DNA from: Schizochytrium sp. TIO01
Lineage: Eukaryota; Sar; Bigyra; Thraustochytrida; Thraustochytriidae
Assembly (NCBI GenBank): GCA_004764695.1
Contig: SMSO01000034.1
Coordinates: 79,501-143,500 of the forward strand
Reading direction: 5' to 3'
Length of the DNA stretch: 64,000 bases
Shown here: one piece after another, positions 57,197 to 64,000 of the stretch
How positions within the stretch are numbered: the first letter of the stretch is position 1
Layout: each line of letters opens with the position of its first letter
The notes under the pieces: generated by a model
Told to the model about the DNA's origin: nothing
The model's database searches: none
The model's input: only the letters and a program-made list of their open reading frames with translations
Translations under genes and position numbers: made by a program

Positions 57197-57989
57197 AGGT
57201 GTAGAAGAATAAAAAACGTGTCCCTAATAACTATGAAAGCTTGGAAGCAAGGATCTCAAGACACTCCGAGGTATATGCAGGTACATATTACTGAATTGTT
57301 TTTTTTAATTCACTTTTTTTTATTATAAGCCTCATATGTCCTTCTTATATACCAAGTACTGGCAATTATATTTTATTTTTATTTTTAAGAAAGAAAAAAG
57401 AAGGTATACACTGAGAACCCAGTGACAAAATTTCAAACTAACGGTTTTTTAGGTTTACTTTATTTTGAAAAAAGGTGTCGTAGTATTCTGGTTGGGTTTT
57501 TATACTCGATTTGAAATAAAGATAATACCAGAAAGAAGGTATCTCTGATTACGTCCACGCTAACACCAGATGCGACAGCAAAGGCAACCGTGCATTGGTC
57601 CTCAACTAATCTTTCGAAGGCTTTCTTTCGATGAAGCTTCAACGTAAGCCCATAGCTAGGTAGAGCACCCTGCCTAACTGATTTTGTCTGCTGAGTCTGA
57701 ACTAGACCTTAAACCTTGAGGTTAGCTAGCTAGAAAATCTAAAATGCATCGTTTAAAGAAAGGAGGTAAGTTTACAGGTAGCTCTCGGGTTTAATAAAGA
57801 GAAGACAATCCTTGGAGAACAGGGAATTTATTGTGTTGAAATTGGCTGTTATGTTACACTTTTCATTGAATGATTTTAAAATTAATTGGAAAAAGTAGGA
57901 AGAACTTTAAGGCACATGTGCATCATAATAGAAAGACTTTGCATTTCCATCATCAGCAAAGTAAAAATAAACAAACCGCAAGGTGACCA

Positions 57990-59576
57990 ATGCCGAGCAT
58001 AAATAGAGCGCCAAACCTTGCACGCAAGTTATCTTCACCCAACATGCAGCAAGGTAGGTGGCTCTGTCTGCCCGCGTTTGTCAGCCAGCGGTCGTGGGTT
58101 CTGGTCGCCCTGCTGGTTGCAGGGTACCTTTTCCTCAACGCAAGGACCCCAGAAGTTGCTATCCCTCCCACACAATATGTACGCGTTGGAGTGCGCCGGG
58201 ATGGCTTGCCTCCTCTTCGCCGGGATAACGAAGTTGTACTTGCACAGCCTAAGGCACGACCGCCAGACTTAGCTGAAGAAGCCGCACGTCGTGCCAATAT
58301 TCACCCTCGCGAAGGAGCACCTGGAATTGGCCAGTTCCCTGATTCACGTCTCTCTGCAGAGGTCTTCGAGGACGGTGACGATGGACACCAGGATTTTGAT
58401 ACTGAGAATTTATGGTATCCTCAGAACTTTGCTCAATCCGATGACTCTACTCAGCCTAACCTCCGCGGCGTAGGTGACGACAAGGAAAAGCTTCTGTTTC
58501 TCATCACTGGTCAACTTTCTCGGCTGGAACTCGAGAGTAAGATTATCAATGTGTTCGAGCCTCAGATGGAGCGTTACGATATTGAAGTTCTTCTCTTCGT
58601 CAAGGTTTTTGTAATGATGGAATCTATGAAGCTGCCACGTTGGCCAAGCCCGTACGAGCTGAGTAATTGGGAGAACGACCATCTCAGAGTATGGGCGATT
58701 AATTCAATACCAGAGGTTGTTACCGATTCCGTCCGTGTTGAGGAGGTTTCGGAACTTCGCGACGGTAACCCCTTTGTATTCCGCAAAATTGTTCACATGC
58801 ATGTAAAGTCGCGAACCACAGGTAAGACTTACCCTTGGCATATCGTCCTAATTAACAATGAGAACGACGGAATTGTTGTTCTTCAGCCGAGTTTCCCGAA
58901 TGATAATTACAATCAATGGATTATGGCGCAGCAAGATACCTTCCGCAACTTTCGCAAGGCAATGATTTATATTGAAGAGCTTGAGCTTGCGCGAAACCGT
59001 GTCTTCGATGTAGTTTTTCGCCTTCGTGACGACACCTTCGCCTTCTCGCCTTTCAAAGTTCCTTTCAACTTCGACAGGGACTCCTTTGGAACGCCCCAGT
59101 GCGTTCTTTCCTCGTACCCACTAGGATACTCTGATCATAACTTCATTCTTGGTCGTAACATCGCGTCAAAGGTTCTTCGCGGAATGGGAGAAGATTACTA
59201 TTTTCGTATCAAACAAATGTACCCTTTTGTTGAGGCACACTTGCACGAAGTGATCGATTACATCAAGCCTGCGAAGATAATGCGAATCCCTGATTGCTAC
59301 TGGCCATTTTTCCCTATAATCTATGTTGATCTAGGCAATGGTCAGTTTCGCACCGAGTTCCGTGAGTTCGAGATTGAGCACGTCTGGAGACACAAGTGCC
59401 CTAAGAAGTGGTGGCATGCTCCAAATGATCCGAACAACTGCGCATGGCTTCAAAATGATGTTATGTTGCACCCTCGTTCTCCAGCTGTTCAGGCATACCT
59501 TCCTCTTCATATTATTGACAAGAGAACAATTCCTTATGATGTGCTTGAGCAACTTAAGTGGTACGGCCGCGTTTAG
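57990..59576 (+). CDS. Type II membrane protein, glycosyltransferase-like, family not recognised
   Basis: A 528-residue protein. One hydrophobic segment at about 36-50 (SWVLVALLVAGYLFL) follows a short basic N-terminus. This is the type II signal-anchor layout of Golgi enzymes. A proline- and acid-rich stem (50-165) leads to a compact domain starting KLLFLITGQLSRLELESKI (167-185). The stretch VFDVVFRLRDDTFAFSPF (338-355), with RLRDD at 344-348, resembles the R-x-R-x-D-type segment of some sugar-transferase-like proteins and could bind a nucleotide-sugar metal ion. Three cysteines and many aromatics follow near the C-terminus. I cannot name the family, and the enzyme role is inference. The ATG at 57990 is first in the frame; an ATG at residue 19 (58044) would still keep the membrane segment. 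Confidence 0.85.
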   Translation: MPSINRAPNLARKLSSPNMQQGRWLCLPAFVSQRSWVLVALLVAGYLFLNARTPEVAIPPTQYVRVGVRRDGLPPLRRDNEVVLAQPKARPPDLAEEAARRANIHPREGAPGIGQFPDSRLSAEVFEDGDDGHQDFDTENLWYPQNFAQSDDSTQPNLRGVGDDKEKLLFLITGQLSRLELESKIINVFEPQMERYDIEVLLFVKVFVMMESMKLPRWPSPYELSNWENDHLRVWAINSIPEVVTDSVRVEEVSELRDGNPFVFRKIVHMHVKSRTTGKTYPWHIVLINNENDGIVVLQPSFPNDNYNQWIMAQQDTFRNFRKAMIYIEELELARNRVFDVVFRLRDDTFAFSPFKVPFNFDRDSFGTPQCVLSSYPLGYSDHNFILGRNIASKVLRGMGEDYYFRIKQMYPFVEAHLHEVIDYIKPAKIMRIPDCYWPFFPIIYVDLGNGQFRTEFREFEIEHVWRHKCPKKWWHAPNDPNNCAWLQNDVMLHPRSPAVQAYLPLHIIDKRTIPYDVLEQLKWYGRV

Positions 59577-61118
59577 TTATCGGCAGAACTTTTCTTCATA
59601 TCTGAAATACCTAATAAATTTCTTTTGTGACTATGTTTATATTTCTGAAGCACTTAATCAAATATCTGGTGTTTTTCTTATTTTTAATGCCTATACTGCA
59701 TATACACGTGAACATAGTAAATGCTACAATTAGTTAGTAATGATACCATGCACTAGCCGAACATGAAAGCCTTAATAAATATAGTGAACTTTCAAGTATT
59801 TAATTTCTGGAGCTCGACTACCGCTATCAAATAGTGAGTTACATGCCTACTAGACAATTTAAAGCGCCCCTGGAGGTAAAGTAAAGTAAAGCAAGAACCA
59901 GCAAATTAGCTTCTCTATGTGATATGCCCCGTCAATCATGCTGCATATTGCCAAGCTCCCAATGTTTGTTCATACATGGCTTCTACTCTTCTTTATGAGT
60001 CGAGAGACAACACCAAATTCCCTTTCGATTCAACTTTGCAGCCACCTCAACGAAGAAATGTCGCCTCAGGCTGATGTGCATGACTTTGATGTAATCCGGA
60101 ATCTCCTCCATCTTTTATTATTGCCAAGAACACATTTGGCGAACTGTAGCGGAGGTAAGCACGACTTCCTAGGCGCCGCTTATTCACATCCCCTCACTCC
60201 TAAGCCGATAGCAATTGGACGTAGGTTCTTGTACCTTCTTTTCTAGTTATTCACCACAATGCAGGAACTCGGTGCACCAAAGGTAGGAAGTCAATCGCGC
60301 ACCATCTCTACCGATGATGCGGCGCTCTGACACAATATATCTCTAGGTCCCATCGAGATGTCATTAGGCCACGACGCGGCTCGCGTAGCTCTAGCTAAAA
60401 TCGTTCTTTGTAGGGGCCAATTCCCGAATATCATGACACTCGAACCAGCCTTCTAAAGGAAAGAAGGAGAGAAAGAAAGGCTGCGGAGTCAAGTTCGATT
60501 TCTTCCACTTCGTTTCGGTTCTCGAGGTAGTCGAGTGACTCCATACTCAACCACCATGCATTAATCAAAGCCCGTATCAGGTGTGAAGCTCGAACGCCAC
60601 TGCATAGTTCGCGTGCGATCGGCATCAGAGAAAGATTGGCACTGCTCGAATGCCAAAATGTCAAACATCTCTCTCGCCATAAAGGCACACGGAGGAGGGC
60701 GGCAGTTTGTTAAACACAGACCCGGTTTATATGGTGGTTTTTAAGTTACAAATTGCGCAGGTTCCGCTAATAATGGAAAATCATCAAGCCCTCTGATCTG
60801 CTTGCAATTATGCAGTCAAGGCTACGTCTGACACGCGCGTGTCGGAGGTGATCTTGCCAAGGTAGATCTTCGCTGACAGCAAAACCTGATTGGAGCAGAG
60901 TCTTGGAAGGGCTTGATAATACTTTGAAAACCTCAACTCTCTTCTGCAGTGCGGGCCCCGTGGAATCTTGCTGGAAAGCGCTGGTTTGCGAACTGGAACC
61001 AGGAACTGCGAGCTCGCTTCATTGCTGTTGGTGCTTCTGAGGACCTAGGTATCGCTGATTCTGCGTTTGTTTGGTGTTCGCTTGTAGACCTAAGGTTAAT
61101 ATTTCAGAACAAGGAAAG
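59577..61118. other. Intergenic region upstream of the 2OG oxygenase
   Basis: About 1.5 kb with no recognised gene. Open frames of 85-131 codons have no conserved features. The last 100 bases probably hold the 5' leader of the oxygenase, including a possible short intron. Confidence 0.5.
61049..61107 (+). other. Possible 59-base 5'-UTR intron
   Basis: GTATCG at 61049 and TTAATATTTCAG ending at 61107 fit eukaryotic donor and acceptor patterns. Removal would delete the upstream in-frame ATG at 61071 and leave the ATG at 61119 as the first start. Not confirmed. Confidence 0.35.
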
Positions 61119-62276
61119 ATGCCGGATGTTGTCGTCATTGAGTATGCAGATCTTGCTGACACGAAGAAGGATGTGAGCGAGCTGATTGAAAAGGCATACG
61201 GGCCGGATGGACTTGGTGTTCTGGCGATACGTAACGTGCCAGGCTTCGTTGCGGCGAGAAACGCTGCGCTTCCCTTGAGCCACGACCTGGCACATCTAGA
61301 TGAAGATACACTCGCATCTCTTGAAGACGAAAAAACTGTCTACCAGGTGGGGTGGTCACGCGGAAAGGAAAAGATTGGTGACGAGCTTGATCTTTCGAAG
61401 GGATCCTTTTATTTTAATCCCCTTTCCGACATGCCAGGAACACCCGAAGATCGGGCCAAGTGGCCGCTGTCCTACCCATTGAACATATGGCCTTCAAAAG
61501 AAGTGATGCCCACTCTAGAATCAGCTCTCAAGACCATTGGAAAAATTATGCATGGTGTAGTTGTTCATGTTGGAAGGTGTGTCGACGAACTTGCGTCCAA
61601 GCAGATGCCGAGATATAATTTAAAGCTCGGCGAAACCCTGGCAGTGTCAGAAAAGGCCAAAGGTCGGCTTCTTTACTATTATCCTCTAAGCGAGAAAGAG
61701 ATGAACGCTGCACGGCGCGACTCATGGATTAGTGTACACAATGACTCAGGGTTCTTGACAGCACTGGCAGGGGAGCTCTACCTTGATGAAAACGGAAACC
61801 AAGTTCACTGTCCTGATCCCGCAGCAGGGCTTTACGTGATTGACCGTTCTGGAAAGGAGCACCATGTCATCATTCCTGATGATTGCATGGCCGTTCAAGT
61901 AGGGGAATGCCTCCAGATTGTCACCGGAGGGGTGGTTCAGGCTACTCCACACTACGTTCGTGGCGCAAGCGTACGTGACAAAGCCATTGCGAGGGTTGCT
62001 TTGCCATTATTCGTGGACACAAAGCCAAGTTTCCCATTGGTGTCACCCCCAGGCGTTACTCGAGAAGAAATTGTAAAAGGTGCCTCTAAAGAAGTACCCC
62101 CCATGGGTCCAAGATGGACTCATGATGGTCAAACGTTTGGTGATTTCCTGCAGCAGTGTGTCAACGTGTACTACTCTCTCACCCCAGAGCAAGCTGCTGA
62201 AGTAGGCGAGATAAATCGTTCCCCAAGATCCTTTGTAACACGTCAGTCTACTAAAAACACTTCTTCCAATCTATGA
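61119..62276 (+). CDS. 2-oxoglutarate/Fe(II)-dependent oxygenase, isopenicillin-N-synthase-like
   Basis: I begin at the ATG at 61119 (about 385 residues, context GAAAGATGCC) because the product then starts with MPDVVVIEYADL, the usual N-terminal DIOX_N strand; the frame is open to 61071. The N-terminal part contains GPDGLGVLAIRNVPGF, as in the family. The jelly-roll core carries the iron ligands His207 and Asp209 in VHNDSGFLTAL and His278 in ATPHYVRG. The usual 2-oxoglutarate-binding RxS appears as RVA (Arg292), with Ser replaced by Ala, so the arginine is kept but the serine is not. Family members hydroxylate, desaturate or cyclise small molecules; the substrate is unknown. It is related to plant and fungal IPNS-like oxygenases. 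Confidence 0.88.
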   Translation: MPDVVVIEYADLADTKKDVSELIEKAYGPDGLGVLAIRNVPGFVAARNAALPLSHDLAHLDEDTLASLEDEKTVYQVGWSRGKEKIGDELDLSKGSFYFNPLSDMPGTPEDRAKWPLSYPLNIWPSKEVMPTLESALKTIGKIMHGVVVHVGRCVDELASKQMPRYNLKLGETLAVSEKAKGRLLYYYPLSEKEMNAARRDSWISVHNDSGFLTALAGELYLDENGNQVHCPDPAAGLYVIDRSGKEHHVIIPDDCMAVQVGECLQIVTGGVVQATPHYVRGASVRDKAIARVALPLFVDTKPSFPLVSPPGVTREEIVKGASKEVPPMGPRWTHDGQTFGDFLQQCVNVYYSLTPEQAAEVGEINRSPRSFVTRQSTKNTSSNL

Positions 62277-63061
62277 TGCGAACACGAAGCTTCGTGAGGC
62301 TTGAAAAAAGTAAAAGACTATCAAAAGGTTGTTTGCCAAATAAAAGAGAGAATGGGTCCTTGCAATTATGTCTAAATTCCTGTGCATCACCGTTAGGTTG
62401 GGATGCCCATTGTTATATCTTGCCCGTGGAATCAACCCTATACGAGTTCTAGTTCTAGCTCTAGCTCTAGTTAGCAAACCTTCTATGGTACTTTAAAAAA
62501 GTTGCAGCAATCGCTCAAGAAAATCATGTTATCTCTTTCTAACTACATTTACAATTTTAACTATAGATTAATGTGAAAACCTTGCATAGGCATATAAAAC
62601 GACGCCTTTCTTTCCATAGAGATGGCAGGGACAAGCACAAAAGAAATGAACCCTTGCAAGGAACAGCAAAACTGGAAGGAGGGACCAAGGTCCGAAAATC
62701 CGTCCATGATGAAGGATAGAATCAATTTATGCTTTTAAATTAATGCAATACATATTTGCTTCTCTAAAGATATGGCTGAATACTAGCAGCTCGAATCAAT
62801 CACTCAATTCCCTTCAGATCGGAACGATGTGCACGGATATAGCTCGAGCAAAGCCTTCGCAGGATTTCATATTCCAGAATCCAGGGTTCCCAAATTCACA
62901 CAAACTCGATGCTGAGGAATAAGTATGTTGAGAAAAATAGATCTTTTTTTGGTTTCGAAAAAGAGATAAGAAGGTGCTTCAGAAAAAAGAAGGGAAAAAG
63001 AGATTCTTGCCCATCTCGAAAGAAGAGACAGCCAGAGAGTCTCTTGTGCATTGGAATAAAC
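62277..63061. other. Convergent 3' intergenic region (oxygenase / MST kinase)
   Basis: About 785 bases, AT-rich, with a CTAGTT/CTAGCT hexamer array at 62446-62474. No gene recognised. Confidence 0.5.
62446..62474 (+). repeat. (CTAGYT)n hexamer array
   Basis: Four to five alternating CTAGTT and CTAGCT units. Confidence 0.85.
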
Positions 63062-64000
63062 TCAGAAATACTTCATAAAGTCAGAAGAGTCATCTTCATC
63101 TTGGTCTTTGGAACCCATAGTACTCTCGCAAAGAGTTCCAGACATCTTAACGGTATTGGCGTCAAGGCGCACTGTATCAGTATTCCCTGCACCCAATCCA
63201 GCAAGCTTGAGAGCATCAGGGCTAAGGCGAATTGTATCAGCGCAGCCAGCTGGTGCATCGCCCAGCCTGACAGTACGATCCATCATGTCTTTATCGTAGC
63301 GTAGGGTATCGCCTCCTGTAAATTTAGCTGTATCGAAAGTTGAGTCTTTGGTTGTGCTCTTGAAGTAATTCATAAAAGCCTGTTCATCAAGGGCCACGGT
63401 ACTGTCTCCACCATCAGTTTCCGCCAGAGTACCACTCTGGACCTGAAAGGTGTCAGACATCCGCACGGTTGAATCGATCCCTCCACGTGTCAGTGCTACA
63501 GTACCGGCCACACTTCCTTTGGCCAATGTTGAAGAGTCCATCTTAATCGTTCCTGCCACAGAACTTGTTGCTGTGTCACATGTACCATCCCCTCGCTCCC
63601 CTCGCTCAGCACGCTCCTTGCGGCGACGCTCTATAATGGGTAGGCACTCGTTCACAAGAGCGGATAGAGTCTTCGCCACTGAGGTTTCATGCAAAGTATT
63701 GGTATCGCATGCGGCTTGCAACTCTTTGGCTGCATCCCTGACAAACGGATGCTCCAAAAGCTCGGCACATGATTTACGCGCGTCAGGGTCCTTCATGAGA
63801 CACTGCGCGAGAAAGTCATTCATCTCTGGAGACCATTGCTCAGGCTCCTTGAATGTCGATGGCGGCTTCTTGGGAATCACAAAGAGCGCGCGCATAGGAT
63901 GCAAATGTGTAAAAGGAGGTTCGCCTTCGGCCATCTCAATCAATGTGATGCCCAAACTCCAGACATCAGCATTGGTTTTGTAACGTCCGTCCTGAATTAC
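63062..64000 (-). CDS. MST1/2-type (Hippo, GCK-II) STE20 kinase, C-terminal part, cut by window edge
   Basis: About 312 residues are visible; the N-lobe and most of the catalytic loop lie beyond 64000. The first residues read through ADVWSLGITLIEMAEGEPPF, HLHPMRALFVIPKKPPSTF, and MKDPDARKSCAELLEHPFV. These match the C-lobe of MST1/MST2/Hippo almost word for word. Hippo kinases phosphorylate LATS/NDR kinases and MOB1. After the kinase domain lies a disordered tail with about nine T-[VIL]-x-[LMY] motifs and two FM-x-YF motifs (63362-63376 and the last five codons, 63065-63079), the latter like the SFMDYF box of MST2. The protein ends with the second FM-x-YF; no SARAH dimerisation domain is visible. 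The stop TGA is clear. Confidence 0.92.
   Translation of the reverse strand, partial: VIQDGRYKTNADVWSLGITLIEMAEGEPPFTHLHPMRALFVIPKKPPSTFKEPEQWSPEMNDFLAQCLMKDPDARKSCAELLEHPFVRDAAKELQAACDTNTLHETSVAKTLSALVNECLPIIERRRKERAERGERGDGTCDTATSSVAGTIKMDSSTLAKGSVAGTVALTRGGIDSTVRMSDTFQVQSGTLAETDGGDSTVALDEQAFMNYFKSTTKDSTFDTAKFTGGDTLRYDKDMMDRTVRLGDAPAGCADTIRLSPDALKLAGLGAGNTDTVRLDANTVKMSGTLCESTMGSKDQDEDDSSDFMKYF

Larger units (their letters stand above)
54750..57989. other. AT-rich gene-poor region
   Basis: About 3.2 kb, clearly more AT-rich than its neighbours, with no frame longer than about 75 codons. It holds long A and T runs (about 55729-55740, 56365-56385, 56546-56572), a 24-base tandem duplication and TAGGTA/TACCTA motifs (56583-56600, 56785-56820, 57111-57130, 57650-57735). 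Part of it may be more debris of the element next door. Confidence 0.55.

Noticed and set aside
1-64000. CRISPR arrays, rRNA operons, insertion sequences
   Set aside because: No regularly spaced direct repeats, rRNA cores or transposase genes with terminal repeats were seen; the window is eukaryotic.

Overview
This is nuclear DNA of a flagellated protist. The best guess is a labyrinthulomycete (thraustochytrid) stramenopile such as Aurantiochytrium or Schizochytrium. Long intron-free reading frames with conserved eukaryotic families are separated by AT-rich intergenic DNA full of simple repeats. No bacterial operons or Shine-Dalgarno pattern are seen. An intraflagellar-transport gene (IFT70) implies a ciliated stage. 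TAA, TAG and TGA all end clear genes, so the standard code is used. The genus is inference; no rRNA or tRNA marker was found.

Layout. 1-6452: no convincing gene, many simple repeats. 6453-8078 (-): S10 serine carboxypeptidase. 8969-9916 (-): Tim21-type mitochondrial import subunit fused to a thioredoxin-like domain. 11858-13918 (+): IFT70/TTC30. 14409-33548 (-): one giant open frame of about 6.4 thousand residues, a BLTP1/Csf1/Tweek-family bridge-like lipid-transfer protein, filling 30 percent of the window. 34961-35458 (+): cyclophilin A type isomerase. 37297-39042 (+): translation termination factor eRF3. 39697-41853 (-): OFA-type major facilitator. 41854-47028: repeat-rich, gene-poor. 47029-49872 (+): disordered WW-domain protein. 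50444-51634 (-): RAD51D-like recombinase paralog. 52396-54270 (-): broken PrimPol-type primase plus UL9-like helicase, a decayed replication module of large-DNA-virus or mobile-element type. 54750-57989: AT-rich. 57990-59576 (+): type II membrane protein with a glycosyltransferase-like look. 61119-62276 (+): isopenicillin-N-synthase-like 2OG-Fe(II) oxygenase. 63062-64000 (-): C-terminal part of an MST/Hippo-type STE20 kinase, cut by the window edge.

The genes do not form a pathway; they are housekeeping loci in mixed orientation (divergent pairs Tim21/IFT70, BLTP1/cyclophilin and MFS/WW; convergent pairs IFT70/BLTP1, eRF3/MFS, WW/RAD51D and oxygenase/kinase). The most notable items are the primase-helicase relic, the Tim21-thioredoxin fusion, the MST kinase with a threonine-motif array and no visible SARAH domain, the C2-like insertion and Cys-rich luminal head of the giant lipid-transfer protein, and a recurring intergenic TAGGTA/TACCTA motif beside T-run/A-run snap-back tracts.
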